From the NCBI GenBank assembly GCA_934167305.1, contig CAKPKQ010000005.1, forward strand, positions 1-64,000: a stretch of DNA of 64,000 nucleotides, read 5' to 3'. The DNA is from an uncultured Clostridia bacterium (GTDB lineage: Bacteria; Bacillota; Clostridia; TANB77; CAG-508). Under the pieces are notes generated by a model, which did not search any database, was not told the origin of the DNA, and saw only the letters and a list, made by a program, of their open reading frames with translations. Positions 8,148-16,635 of this stretch are shown here, piece after piece. The translations under genes and the position numbers were made by a program. The first letter of the stretch is position 1. Every line of letters begins with the position of its first letter.

Positions 8148-10211
8148 TTACAACGAAACGCTTTGTTTTAATTTATTATCTACTAATTTTCTTAACCTTT
8201 CATTTTTTGGTTGTGTTAATCCTTTATCTTCACTTTCAATTTTTAAAGCTACACTTTGCACTGATTTTAGCATTGGCATATCAACAAATAAGTTTGCTAT
8301 TTTGAATTCCGGAATTCCATGTTGCCTTGTTCCAAAAAATTCTCCTGTTCCTCTTAATTCCAAATCTTTTTCTGCAATAACAAATCCATCATTTGTTTCT
8401 TGCATTGTTTTCATTCTTTCTTTTCCTATCTGTGAGCATTTACTATTATATTTTAGTACACAATATGATTGATATTGTCCTCTTCCTACTCTTCCTCTTA
8501 ATTGGTGAAGCTGTGCTAGACCAAATCTATCTGCATTTTCTACTACCATAATATTTGCATTTGGCACATTTACCCCGACTTCTATTACTGTAGTAGATAC
8601 TAGTATATCTATTTCTCCGTCTTTAAATTTTTGCATTATTTCATCTTTTTCTTTTGGTTTCATTTTTCCATACACACATTCTACTTTGTACTCTGGAAAA
8701 ATTTGCTCTTTATATATTTGTGTCCATTCTTTTACAGCTTTTAAGTCTTTTGTAGTTTCATCATCTTCTTCTTTTTCTTCTACTAATGGACATACAACAT
8801 ATATTTGTCTTCCTTCATCAATATTCTTTTTTATAAATTTGTTTATTCTTTCTTCCATTTGTTTTGTTACAGCATATGTTTCTATTTTCTTTCTGTTTGG
8901 TGGAAGTTCATCAATTATAGATATGTCCAAATCTCCATATAGTATTAATGCCAATGTTCTTGGAATTGGTGTTGCTGTCATTACTAATGTGTCTGGATTA
9001 TTGCCTTTTGCTGCAATTGCAGTTCTCTGCTTTACTCCAAATCTGTGTTGTTCATCTGTTACTACTAAGCCTAAATTTTTAAATGTTACATTTTCTGTTA
9101 TTAGTGCATGTGTACCAATTAGCACATCTATTTCTCCATTTTGTAATCTTTCTAATATATTCTTTTTATTTTTTGCAGTTGTTGCTCCTAATAAAAGTTC
9201 ACATTTTATTCCTAACGGTTCTAGTATTTTGCTAAATTCTTCCATATGTTGTGTTGCAAGTATTGCTGTTGGTGCCATTATAGCCACTTGATAGCCTGAT
9301 TTTACTGCTTTATATGCAGATATAATGCTTATTACTGTTTTACCTGAGCCAACATCTCCTTGTAATAGTCTATTCATTGGTTTTTCTGATTCCATGTCTG
9401 AGTCAATTTCTTCTAATACTCTTAATTGGGCTTTTGTTAGTTTAAATGGTAATGTGTTTATTACATCTGACATTTTTGCGTTTTTGTCAAATGAAATTCC
9501 TTTGTTTTTTTCACTGTTTCCTTTTAGTTCTAGTAAAGCAAGTTGCATTGTTAATAGTTCTTCAAATACTAGTCGTTTTCTTGCTTGCATTCTATGTTCT
9601 ACATCTGTTGGGAAATGTATTTGTTCTAAACTATTTTGTAAATCTAATAAATTATATTCTTTTAAAAGGTAATCTGGTAAAGTTTCTTCTAGCTTTCCTT
9701 TTGTCATATTTAATGCGTTCTCTATTGCTTGCCTTATAGCTGTTTGTGATAGTTTGTATGTAGTTGGGTATACTGGCATTATTTTTCCTGTATTTTTTGT
9801 TGAGTCTACTTTGTCAAATACAGGATTTCTCATTTCAAAATGATTAAATTCATTTATTGCTTTACCAAAAAATTTATATGTTTCGCCTCTTTTTATATGT
9901 TGTTTTATATATGTTTGATTAAACCATGTTATTGTACATCTACCTGTATTGTCTTCAACTATAGTCTTTAATACAGTCATATTTCTGCGTATTCTATTTA
10001 TATTTACTTCTGATACTACTTTTGCCTCAATTGTAACTTCTTCTCCATTGATTAAGTCTGCTATGTTTTTTGTTTTACTTCTGTCTTCATAATCTCTTGG
10101 AAAATATGTAAGTAAATCTTCTAATGTGAATATATTTAAATTGTTTAGTAATGTCACTTTAGCTGGTCCTACACTTTTTACATATTGCACATTTTGCTTT
10201 AAATCAATCAT
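8148..10211 (-). CDS. recG: ATP-dependent DNA helicase RecG
   Basis: RecG remodels stalled replication forks and Holliday junctions. From the chosen ATG the protein has 687 residues: an N-terminal OB-fold wedge domain (about 55-150), Walker A GDVGSGKT (285-292), the DEQH box (386-389), and the helicase C domain with LHQLRGRVGRG. I chose the ATG at 10211 over an upstream in-frame start because AGAGGTAG lies directly before it. The downstream neighbour is the epimerase-like gene. Confidence 0.96.
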   Translation of the reverse strand: MIDLKQNVQYVKSVGPAKVTLLNNLNIFTLEDLLTYFPRDYEDRSKTKNIADLINGEEVTIEAKVVSEVNINRIRRNMTVLKTIVEDNTGRCTITWFNQTYIKQHIKRGETYKFFGKAINEFNHFEMRNPVFDKVDSTKNTGKIMPVYPTTYKLSQTAIRQAIENALNMTKGKLEETLPDYLLKEYNLLDLQNSLEQIHFPTDVEHRMQARKRLVFEELLTMQLALLELKGNSEKNKGISFDKNAKMSDVINTLPFKLTKAQLRVLEEIDSDMESEKPMNRLLQGDVGSGKTVISIISAYKAVKSGYQVAIMAPTAILATQHMEEFSKILEPLGIKCELLLGATTAKNKKNILERLQNGEIDVLIGTHALITENVTFKNLGLVVTDEQHRFGVKQRTAIAAKGNNPDTLVMTATPIPRTLALILYGDLDISIIDELPPNRKKIETYAVTKQMEERINKFIKKNIDEGRQIYVVCPLVEEKEEDDETTKDLKAVKEWTQIYKEQIFPEYKVECVYGKMKPKEKDEIMQKFKDGEIDILVSTTVIEVGVNVPNANIMVVENADRFGLAQLHQLRGRVGRGQYQSYCVLKYNSKCSQIGKERMKTMQETNDGFVIAEKDLELRGTGEFFGTRQHGIPEFKIANLFVDMPMLKSVQSVALKIESEDKGLTQPKNERLRKLVDNKLKQSVSL

Positions 10212-10287
10212 CTTACTACCTCTTATCAAAGTTTTATTTAAATTACTCTAAACTAAATTTGCCTTAATTGAAAATCGCCAAAAAGCA

Positions 10288-10316
10288 TTGACTAAATACT
10301 AAAAAGTATGTATAAT
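10288..10316 (+). promoter_or_regulatory. Promoter of the candidate antitoxin RNA
   Basis: TTGACT (10288-10293) and TATAAT (10311-10316) are exactly 17 bases apart. Transcription should start near 10323 and end at the hairpin at 10366-10406. Confidence 0.75.
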
Positions 10317-10322
10317 AATGAT

Positions 10323-10406
10323 ATAGGAAACAAACATACAGAATGTATGTTGCCAATATTTTAGCAAACACTACATTGCAGTATCGAAGCAAAATGTAGT
10401 GTTTTT
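10323..10406 (+). ncRNA. Candidate antitoxin RNA of a type I toxin-antitoxin locus
   Basis: A strong promoter and a terminator 50 bases later define a roughly 84-base RNA with no reading frame. It can form a 5' hairpin (ACATAC/GTATGT) and the terminator hairpin. It converges on the toxin frame on the other strand, and the terminator is shared, so the 3' ends are complementary. Its segment AACATACA can pair with TGTGTGTT in the toxin 5' leader. Both RNAs would begin with the same TATAGGAAACAA sequence. The layout resembles the Enterococcus par/fst loci, but no homologue was checked. Confidence 0.5.
10366..10406. terminator. Shared bidirectional terminator of the toxin-antitoxin locus
   Basis: AAACACTACATT and its complement form a 12-bp stem with a 15-base loop. 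T runs follow on the plus strand (TTTTTATTTATT). The minus-strand side is less T-rich. Confidence 0.75.
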
Positions 10407-10408
10407 AT

Positions 10409-10513
10409 TTATTCCTTATTTGTACAAATTATGTATATAACTGTTAATAAGGTTATGTTTATAGTTATTGAAATTATAAATCCTATGATTAGGAATTGTA
10501 AAAGATTTACCAT
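10409..10513 (-). CDS. Candidate type I toxin peptide, 34 residues
   Basis: The frame starts ATG at 10513 after GAGGTGGTG and ends TAA at 10409. It encodes a single hydrophobic helix (about residues 4-30, FLIIGFIISITINITLL) with a short polar C-terminus CTNKE. This is the form of membrane-acting type I toxins. The mRNA leader can fold a hairpin (CACTTT..AAAGTG and CATAG..CTATG, 10525-10558) directly against the ribosome site. It has its own promoter at 10601-10629 and faces an antisense RNA. I do not recognise the family. Confidence 0.55.
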   Translation of the reverse strand: MVNLLQFLIIGFIISITINITLLTVIYIICTNKE

Positions 10514-10600
10514 AAACACCACCTCACTTTCCCATAGTAAAAACTATGTAGTAAAGTGGCAACACACATCTGCTTGTTAAGCTTGTTTCCTATATTTAAT

Positions 10601-10629
10601 ACTATACAATATTTCTTTATTAAAAACAA
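10601..10629 (-). promoter_or_regulatory. Promoter of the candidate toxin mRNA
   Basis: On the minus strand TTGTTT (10624-10629) lies 17 bases before TATAGT (10601-10606). The transcript would begin near 10595 with TATAGGAAACAAGC and have a leader of about 80 bases. Confidence 0.6.
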
Positions 10630-10667
10630 GCGAACATTTAAACAAATTTGTATTTTTTTCCAGTGTC

Positions 10668-10696
10668 TTGTCATTTAATTTAAAATATTGTATAAT
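10668..10696 (+). promoter_or_regulatory. tmRNA promoter
   Basis: TTGTCA (10668-10673) and TATAAT (10691-10696) are 17 bases apart, and the RNA begins 18 bases further on. Confidence 0.8.
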
Positions 10697-10714
10697 ATAT
10701 ATTGTATTTTATTT

Positions 10715-11079
10715 GGGGATGTATTTGGTTTCGACAGTATCCTAGAAGTATTGATAGCGAGTAGTGGATTCTCACTTGGCCACTTAAATAATGTGAGAAA
10801 TTAAAAATAAACGCTGATAATAGAGAATTAGCATACGCTGCCTAATTAAAAGGCGCGTCATCTTACTTTATGTGCCCACGCTTAAAGATTAAGGTGTCAA
10901 ATTAGTGGGAAACGAAATTATTTTTAGTTATGAAAATAATGGGTATTTTTAAATAACTACCTTTTTAATAAATTTGTTTGTTGTGTTATTATTTAGGGAA
11001 TCTTTACAATAGACTGCACTCGGAGAAGTTGATATGGAAAGAATATTGGACAGGAGTTCGACTCTCCTCATCTCCACCA
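10715..11079 (+). ncRNA. ssrA: Transfer-messenger RNA (tmRNA)
   Basis: tmRNA rescues stalled ribosomes and tags the nascent protein. The 5' end GGGGATG pairs with CATCTCC before the 3' ACCA. TTTGGTTTCGACAG follows the 5' end, and the T arm GGAGTTCGACTCTCC is near the 3' end. The tag frame reads ADNRELAYAA and stops at 10843-10845. The tag probably begins at GCT (10813) or one codon earlier (AAC). It ends in YAA, where LAA is more usual. Length is 365 bases, typical of one-piece tmRNA. Confidence 0.96.
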
Positions 11080-11145
11080 ATTTTTTATAAAAAATACTTG
11101 CACATTATTTAGTTTTGTGCTAATATAATAAAGTATTAAATTTTT

Positions 11146-11220
11146 AGGGGTATAGTGTTAATGGTAGCACATCGGTCTCCAAAACCGCTTGTGAGGGTTC
11201 GAGTCCTTCTACCCCTGCCA
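11146..11220 (+). tRNA. tRNA-Trp (CCA anticodon)
   Basis: The acceptor arms AGGGGTA and TACCCCT pair over 7 bp. The anticodon loop CTCCAAA carries CCA at 11179-11181. The T arm contains GGTTCGAGTCC and the 3' CCA is encoded. Confidence 0.95.
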
Positions 11221-11227
11221 TTAAAAG

Positions 11228-11258
11228 AGAAGTTAATTAATAATTAGCTTCTTTTTTT
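11228..11258 (+). terminator. Terminator after tRNA-Trp
   Basis: AGAAGTTAATT pairs with AATTAGCTTCT (one G-T pair), followed by seven T. Confidence 0.8.
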
Positions 11259-11314
11259 CTTGATATTTTATTTTTGTTACTGTATAATAGTTACACTAAG
11301 GTGGGAGATATAAA

Positions 11315-11743
11315 ATGGAAAAATTAAAGAAGCTATTAAATAGAGAAGTTATTTCTTATATTATTTTTGGAGTTTTAACTACAGTTGTTAACATTAGTGT
11401 TTCATATGTTTTAAAAGCATTTTTACATGTAGAAACAAATATTGCAAGTACAATTGGTATAATTATTTGTATTTTATTTGCATATTTTACTAATCGTAAA
11501 TGGGTTTTTGAATCACATGCAAATACAGCTAAAGAAAAATGGGCTGAATTTTTTAAATTCATTTTAGGCAGAGCTTTTACAATGTTTGTTGAAATTGTAG
11601 GTGTATTCTTATTAAATGATGTATTTCATGCATTTTACAACTTTGGAGATAACACAGGCTTTTTAATTAATAAATGTGTTATTACTGTAATTGTTATTAT
11701 TCTAAACTTCTTTATCAGCAAGTTTTTTGCTTTTAAAAAATAA
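11315..11743 (+). CDS. GtrA-like membrane protein
   Basis: This 142-residue protein has four predicted membrane helices (about 13-35, 42-62, 80-103 and 116-140) and the family motifs YxxFGxxTTxVN and FAYFTNRKWVF. GtrA-like proteins are thought to move polyprenyl-linked sugars across the membrane or support cell-surface polysaccharide synthesis. No glycosyltransferase partner gene lies beside it. GGGAG precedes the start by about 10 bases. A hairpin at 11765 follows. Confidence 0.88.
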   Translation: MEKLKKLLNREVISYIIFGVLTTVVNISVSYVLKAFLHVETNIASTIGIIICILFAYFTNRKWVFESHANTAKEKWAEFFKFILGRAFTMFVEIVGVFLLNDVFHAFYNFGDNTGFLINKCVITVIVIILNFFISKFFAFKK

Positions 11744-11764
11744 AATTTTATTATAAATTGGGGG

Positions 11765-11803
11765 CTACTAGAAATTGGAGGTATCTATGTCTAGTAGTTT
11801 TTT
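11765..11803 (+). terminator. Terminator after gtrA that encloses the next ribosome site
   Basis: CTACTAGA (11765-11772) pairs with TCTAGTAG (11790-11797), followed by six T. The loop contains GGAGG and the ATG (11787-11789) of the next gene, so the hairpin could also gate translation. Confidence 0.7.
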
Positions 11804-12361
11804 CAAGCCTTTTTATTATTTATTTGCTTGTATCTTTTTGTTAACTTTATTTATTTCTTGCTTTTTTGGTTCTACAATTATTCGGTTCAGAATTTTACCC
11901 TTTTGATGAAAATGAGAAATATGTTTGGCCTTCTCCTGGCTATACATATATAACTTCATATTTTGGTTATAGAGGTTTACCAACTGCTGGTGCTACCTCT
12001 TATCATGCTGGAATTGATATTGGAGCACCTGAGGGTAGTAAATTTATAGCTATATGTGATGGTAAAATTACTTTTGCCGATTTTTTGGGCGGTGGTGGTT
12101 ATACTATTACTTTAACAAATGAAAATATGAAAGTTACTTATTGCCATGTTTCACCAAATTATATTGTTAAAGTTGGTGATTATGTCTTAAAAGGCCAAGT
12201 TATAGGTAATGTTGGGCCTAAAAATGTTTATGGTGTAAAACGGTAATCAGTATAAAGATGAAAATGGTAATCCAACTAATGGTGCAACTACTGGTCCTCA
12301 TTTGCATTTAGGAATTAGAATTGATAATAAATATATTGACCCTTTAAGTCTGTTTAACTAA
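11787..12361 (+). pseudogene. Secreted M23-family metallopeptidase, broken by two frameshifts
   Basis: M23 (LytM-type) enzymes cut peptidoglycan cross-links. Three frames must be joined. The ATG at 11787 gives a signal-peptide-like start (KPFYYLFACIFLLTLFIS). A shift near the T6 run at 11862-11867 leads to the domain frame, with WPSPGYTYITSYFGYR, HAGIDIGAP and TYCHVSPNY. A second shift near the AAAA run at 12237-12240 leads to TGPHLHLGIRI (the HxH metal motif) and the stop at 12359. Each shift would be repaired by removing one base from a homopolymer. It is either a decayed gene or an intact one with assembly errors. Confidence 0.8.
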
Positions 12362-12363
12362 AA

Positions 12364-12398
12364 AAACTTCTGGCAGTTTATAACTGCTAGAAGTTTTT
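12364..12398. terminator. Bidirectional terminator between convergent genes
   Basis: AAACTTCT-GCAGTT pairs with AACTGC-AGAAGTTT, with T on one side and A on the other. It serves the M23 gene and the CD1247-like gene. Confidence 0.8.
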
Positions 12399-12403
12399 AA
12401 CTT

Positions 12404-12895
12404 TTACATATCTTCATCATTTTCATCGTGTTCGTCTTTGTGATCATCATGTTTTTCATCATCTTCACATCCGCCACAATGAGAACAACATCCACCACAT
12501 TCTTCTTCTCCGTTCCAATCTAGTTCAATAATGTTGTGGCATTCTGGACATTCAATTTCTGTATTTTCATCACTATTTATATCTGCTACAAATTCATTAT
12601 TGCAATATGGACATACTATTTCAAACTCATATGGTTCGTCTTCTTCATATATATCATTTTCAATTCCATCTACAGCCTTTTTTACAACATCTATTTGGCT
12701 TTCAATTGTTTTTTGTTTTTCTTCTACTTCTTTTATTCTCATGTCTGTTAGGTTTGTCAATCTATCTATAACATCCATAAACATCATTGATAATTCTTGA
12801 AATTTATTTAAAACAAAAACTCTTTCTTCTTCATCTTGAAAATGATTTTCTAATTCAGTTAATATTGATTGATAATGATTTTTTAAGTCTGACAT
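12404..12895 (-). CDS. CD1247-like zinc-ribbon protein
   Basis: This 163-residue protein has an N-terminal helical, coiled-coil half (about 1-85) and a zinc ribbon formed by CPYC (about 95) and CPEC (about 116). A Cys/His/Asp/Glu-rich tail follows (CGGCCSHCGGC, then many D, E, H). It resembles clostridial CD1247 N-terminal domain proteins of unknown function, which often lie beside efp, as here (17 bases after efp). The acidic His-rich tail may bind metal. Confidence 0.75.
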   Translation of the reverse strand: MSDLKNHYQSILTELENHFQDEEERVFVLNKFQELSMMFMDVIDRLTNLTDMRIKEVEEKQKTIESQIDVVKKAVDGIENDIYEEDEPYEFEIVCPYCNNEFVADINSDENTEIECPECHNIIELDWNGEEECGGCCSHCGGCEDDEKHDDHKDEHDENDEDM

Positions 12896-12912
12896 TGTTT
12901 TTTCCTTTCAAA

Positions 12913-13479
12913 CTATACTCTTTCCATATATTCACCAGTTCTAGTGTCTATACGAATAACATCTCCAATGTTTATAAACATTGGTACTGAAATTTCATAA
13001 CCGTTTTCTAGTGTTGCTGGTTTGCCAGAAGTTGTAGTTGTGTTTCCTGCAAATCCTGGTTCTGTATATGTAACTTCTAATTCAACAAACATTGGTGGTT
13101 CTACTGAAAATACATTACCTTTGTATGATAATATTTTTACATTCATGTTTTCTTTTAAGAATTTTAAACTATCACCAAGTTGTTCTTTGTTTAATGGTAG
13201 TTGCTCATATGTTTCATTGTCCATGAAATAATAGATATCGCTATCATTATATAAATATTGCATTTCTCTTTTTTCAATTTGTGCTGCAGGGTATTTGTCT
13301 GATGGGTTAAATGTTTTTTCTATAACTGCTCCTGAAATTACATTTTTTAATTTTGTTCTAACAAATGCTGAACCCTTTCCTGGTTTTACGTGTTGGAATT
13401 CAACTACTTTAAATACATTTCCTTCCATTTCAAATGTTGTTCCGTTTCTAAAATCTCCTGCCATATATACGTCTGCCAT
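12913..13479 (-). CDS. efp: Elongation factor P
   Basis: EF-P helps ribosomes through polyproline stretches. The protein has 188 residues in three domains: KOW-like (about 1-62), central OB fold (about 70-128) and C-terminal OB fold (about 133-186). The loop [11 protein letters not shown] holds Lys35, the position modified in many bacteria. The C-terminus contains [17 protein letters not shown]. It lies downstream of pepP, a common pairing in Firmicutes. Confidence 0.97.
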   Translation of the reverse strand: MADVYMAGDFRNGTTFEMEGNVFKVVEFQHVKPGKGSAFVRTKLKNVISGAVIEKTFNPSDKYPAAQIEKREMQYLYNDSDIYYFMDNETYEQLPLNKEQLGDSLKFLKENMNVKILSYKGNVFSVEPPMFVELEVTYTEPGFAGNTTTTSGKPATLENGYEISVPMFINIGDVIRIDTRTGEYMERV

Positions 13480-13581
13480 ATTTAATTTCCCCTTTCAATA
13501 TACATTTATTTTTATTACTTAATTAATAACTTTTTCAAAGCCTTTATATTATACACCTTGTTTACGCTAAAATCAAGCTTT

Positions 13582-14655
13582 TTATTCAGCTTTATCTACT
13601 ATAATATAATTTTTGTCAGATTTAGTTAAATTTATACAACCAGATTTTGTAATTAATGTTGTATCTTCTATTCTAACTCCAAATTCTCCTGGTATATATA
13701 TACCTGGTTCATTGGTTACTACCATGTTTTCTTTAAGTTGATTGTCGTTTTTAAAACTTATTATTGGTATTTCATGAATATCTAGTCCAACACCATGCCC
13801 AAGTGCATGCACTAAGTTATAGCCATTTAGTTTAAAATCATTTTCCACGTTTCTTGCTAATATTCTAATACTTGCACCATCTTTCATGTCTTTTTCAGTT
13901 TGTAATTGATTTTTTAAAACTAAATTATATACTTTTTTTATTTTTTCAGGTACATATCCTGCAAATATTGTTCTTGTCATGTCCGAACAATACCCTTTAT
14001 ATTTGCAACCAAAATCTATTGTAATAGGATCTCCTACATCTATTTTTCTTTCAGTTGTTTTTGAATGTGGTTTAGATGAGTTTGTTCCCGAGGCTACAAT
14101 TGTTTCAAATGATACCCCTTCAGCACCATTTTCTAAAAAGTAATTTTCTATTTCTGTTGCTATTTGTTTTTCTGTCATGCCTATTTTTATATATTGCACT
14201 ATATGTTCAAAGCATTTATCAGTTATTTCACATGCTTTTGTTAAATATTCTATCTCTTTTTCATCTTTTATTAATCTTTGTTTTTCTATTATATTTTCTG
14301 TTTCTTCTAAGTGGTTTGCTTTGTATTTATGCATGTAGTTTTTGTATGTTGCATATGTTACATAGTTTTCTTCAAATCCAACATTTTCGCAAAATGAGAA
14401 AAAATTTTCATAATCATATTCACTAATGTCTGTATAATTGCTTACAATAATTTCATCATCTATTGTAAGTGTTGATTGTACTTCTTCTATGTATCTGGCA
14501 TCTGTTATATAGTAGTTTTCTTTTCTAGTAATTAAAAGTACACCTTCTGCGTTTATTCCAGTTAAGTATTTAACATTAATAGGGTTTGATACAATCATTC
14601 CCTGTATGTCTAGTCCACGAAGTTTTTCCTTTAAACATTTAATTTTTTCATTCAT
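13582..14655 (-). CDS. Xaa-Pro aminopeptidase, M24 family
   Basis: The enzyme removes N-terminal residues before proline. From the chosen ATG it has 357 residues: a creatinase-like N-domain (about 1-125) and a pita-bread catalytic domain. Metal ligands are visible in order: DFG and SDMTR (two Asp), HALGHGVGLDIHE (His), TNEPG (Glu) and RIEDT (Glu). I chose the ATG at 14655 because GGGTGG lies just before it; an upstream GTG would put that site inside the gene. It lies 23 bases downstream of the prepilin peptidase gene. Confidence 0.93.
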   Translation of the reverse strand: MNEKIKCLKEKLRGLDIQGMIVSNPINVKYLTGINAEGVLLITRKENYYITDARYIEEVQSTLTIDDEIIVSNYTDISEYDYENFFSFCENVGFEENYVTYATYKNYMHKYKANHLEETENIIEKQRLIKDEKEIEYLTKACEITDKCFEHIVQYIKIGMTEKQIATEIENYFLENGAEGVSFETIVASGTNSSKPHSKTTERKIDVGDPITIDFGCKYKGYCSDMTRTIFAGYVPEKIKKVYNLVLKNQLQTEKDMKDGASIRILARNVENDFKLNGYNLVHALGHGVGLDIHEIPIISFKNDNQLKENMVVTNEPGIYIPGEFGVRIEDTTLITKSGCINLTKSDKNYIIVDKAE

Positions 14656-14678
14656 AAAACCACCCACTATTTACTTTT

Positions 14679-15422
14679 TTATCTAGAAAGCCCCAAGGTG
14701 AATATTTTCCATACTATGGTTTGTAGTAATTCTGTTGGAACAAATATAGCTATAAATGCACTTGCAACAATAAATGGTCCAAATGGTATATACTCATTTG
14801 CTCTTTTCTTTTTACTTGCAAGTATTGCTATACTTATAATAGCTGCTAATAAAAATGATAATACTGATACAATAATTGTATTGTTCATTCCTAGAAATAA
14901 ACCTAATGCTCCCATTAGTTTTACGTCTCCAAACCCCATTGCCTCTTTTCCAGCTATGAAGCCCCCTATAACAGTTATAAGTAAAAATATTCCTCCGCCT
15001 ATAAGCATTCCTATTATATTGTTAGTTAATACATTAAGTCCTAACCCTGTATTTGAAATTACTTCTATAAACGTAAATGCTAAACCTGTTTCAAATATTG
15101 TTAGAGTTAATCTATTTGGTATAATTTGAAATTTTAAATCTATGCAAAATGCAATTAAAAGCATTGGTACTAAAAATAGATATTTAAACAACTCTATACT
15201 TACACCAAAGAAATACACTAAAGCTACAAACATTATTGCTGTTATACTCATTAATATATAGTTTGGCTTAAGTGCTTTTAAATATTCTTTAAAAAAATCT
15301 TTTGTAAAAACTTTTTTATAGTCTGGCATACGTTTATTGCACCAATCTATAAACTGTCCTACTATTAAACCTATAATTCCAGCTATTACATAAATTAATA
15401 TGTGTGTATCATTAATATACAT
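14679..15422 (-). CDS. Prepilin peptidase, A24 family
   Basis: This 247-residue protein has about seven or eight membrane helices. The two catalytic aspartates are in FCIDLKF (Asp95) and GFGDVKL (Asp166). The N-terminal part lacks the two CxxC pairs of classical PilD, so the methyltransferase domain is missing or degenerate. It overlaps yqeG by 11 bases. It is the only prepilin peptidase in the window and could process the three GITL-type prepilin-like proteins (1085, 3048 and 50798), though all are far away. Confidence 0.88.
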   Translation of the reverse strand: MYINDTHILIYVIAGIIGLIVGQFIDWCNKRMPDYKKVFTKDFFKEYLKALKPNYILMSITAIMFVALVYFFGVSIELFKYLFLVPMLLIAFCIDLKFQIIPNRLTLTIFETGLAFTFIEVISNTGLGLNVLTNNIIGMLIGGGIFLLITVIGGFIAGKEAMGFGDVKLMGALGLFLGMNNTIIVSVLSFLLAAIISIAILASKKKRANEYIPFGPFIVASAFIAIFVPTELLQTIVWKIFTLGLSR

Positions 15423-15927
15423 TTTTTTCTCCTTTGTTACTTTGTTTTAAATATTTTTGTATAATTTTATTTTCTATTGGTCTTTTAAATTTTGTAATCC
15501 AAATGTCTTTTTCATTAATTGGCTTAACAAGTATTGAAAACATTTTTGCCCTATTAGCTCCAATTACATCTGTAAAAATCTGATCTCCAACCACTGCTAT
15601 TTGGCTTTCTTCTATGCTCATTATTTTTCCAGCCTTTTTTAAACCACCTATGCATGGTTTTTTTGCGAAAAATATATATGGTATTTCTAACTTCTTAGCT
15701 GTGTTCTCAACTTTTTCTTTATGATTTGAATTTGATACTATACACATTTTTATTTTGTTACTCTTTAAATTTTCTGCCCATTCTTTTATTCCTTCTGGCA
15801 TCTTTTTATCAAAGTCAATTAGTGTATTATCAACGTCAAGTATTAAACCTTTTATATTATTTTGTTCTAACATTTTTAAAGTAATTTCTTTTACACTATT
15901 TAAGTATAATTTTGGATATAAAAACAT
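15412..15927 (-). CDS. yqeG: HAD-family phosphatase YqeG
   Basis: This 171-residue protein belongs to the HAD IIIA phosphatase group. Motif I is DVDNTLIDFD (about 31-40), motif II is in VSNSNHK, and motif III/IV is GDQIFTDVIGANRAK. The start LYLNSVKEIT is typical of YqeG. The substrate is not certain. In Firmicutes it often lies beside sporulation or shikimate genes, whereas here it is translationally coupled to the prepilin peptidase. Confidence 0.9.
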   Translation of the reverse strand: MFLYPKLYLNSVKEITLKMLEQNNIKGLILDVDNTLIDFDKKMPEGIKEWAENLKSNKIKMCIVSNSNHKEKVENTAKKLEIPYIFFAKKPCIGGLKKAGKIMSIEESQIAVVGDQIFTDVIGANRAKMFSILVKPINEKDIWITKFKRPIENKIIQKYLKQSNKGEKNVY

Positions 15928-16100
15928 TTTGCCTCCAATATGTTGTATAAATAAAGCTTATTTTTCTTTTTAATATTATCAATATGCATTGCATTTGTCA
16001 AGGAGAACTTTATATGATTTTTTATAGTAAAAAATTATTGACTAAAATATTAAGTTGTGATAGCCTATAGTAAATTATCTTAAGAAAGGATGATATACAA

Positions 16101-16580
16101 ATGACAGATAAAGAAAGAAAAGTTATTTTTACTTTGATTGGAGTACTTGTAGCAATTTTAGTAATTATTTTAACAGTAAAAGGCGTTCGTAGAAATAAAT
16201 TAAAAAATTCAATTTCAGATTCTGAAAACACAAATAATGAAGAATATGTTACTTCTTTTAAAGATCTTGGAAGTGATGTTAAGCTAAATAATAGCACTGA
16301 ATTTAATAGTACCAAAACATATAATAATATAGAGTTTTCTAATATTAGATTTGTTTATCAAAATGGAAGTAGTACATTAACTGCAGATTTGAAAAATGTT
16401 GGCTCTAGTAAACATGAAGAAGAAATAGTAACATTATCAATATTAGGTACAGATGGTTCTGTAATTGTTACTCTTGATGCTAGTATTCCAACTCTTGAAC
16501 CAGGTGAAACAAGCCGTTTAAATGCTTCTGCTACAGCAGATATAATAAATGCTAAAGATTTTAAAATTGAAGCAAAATAA
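16101..16580 (+). CDS. Membrane-anchored FxLYD-like protein
   Basis: This 159-residue protein has one N-terminal membrane helix (about 8-27), a low-complexity Asn/Ser linker, then a beta-sandwich-like domain (about 75-158) with the pattern ADLKNVGSSKHEEE and PGETSRLNASATADIINAKDF seen in FxLYD proteins. It is probably displayed outside the membrane. GAAAGGATG precedes the start. Function is unknown. It faces sleB across a shared terminator. Confidence 0.65.
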   Translation: MTDKERKVIFTLIGVLVAILVIILTVKGVRRNKLKNSISDSENTNNEEYVTSFKDLGSDVKLNNSTEFNSTKTYNNIEFSNIRFVYQNGSSTLTADLKNVGSSKHEEEIVTLSILGTDGSVIVTLDASIPTLEPGETSRLNASATADIINAKDFKIEAK

Positions 16581-16587
16581 ACAGTAA

Positions 16588-16624
16588 AGTGTGTCAAAAT
16601 TCAAATTGACACACTCTTTTTTTC
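16588..16624. terminator. Bidirectional terminator between the FxLYD gene and sleB
   Basis: AGTGTGTCAA pairs with TTGACACACT across an 8-base loop, followed by eight T on the plus strand. Confidence 0.85.
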
Positions 16625-16635
16625 TAATAAAATAC

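Noticed and set aside
8686..9291. Plus-strand frame of 201 codons within recG
   Set aside because: It has low-complexity Ser/Phe/Ile composition, a typical antisense shadow of an AT-rich gene, and no start signal.
10624..10650. Possible LexA box CGAACATTTAAACA in the toxin promoter region
   Set aside because: Only about 8 of 14 positions match and the right half-site is missing.
16022..16315. Minus-strand frame of 97 codons
   Set aside because: It is the antisense shadow of the FxLYD-like gene and has no ribosome site.
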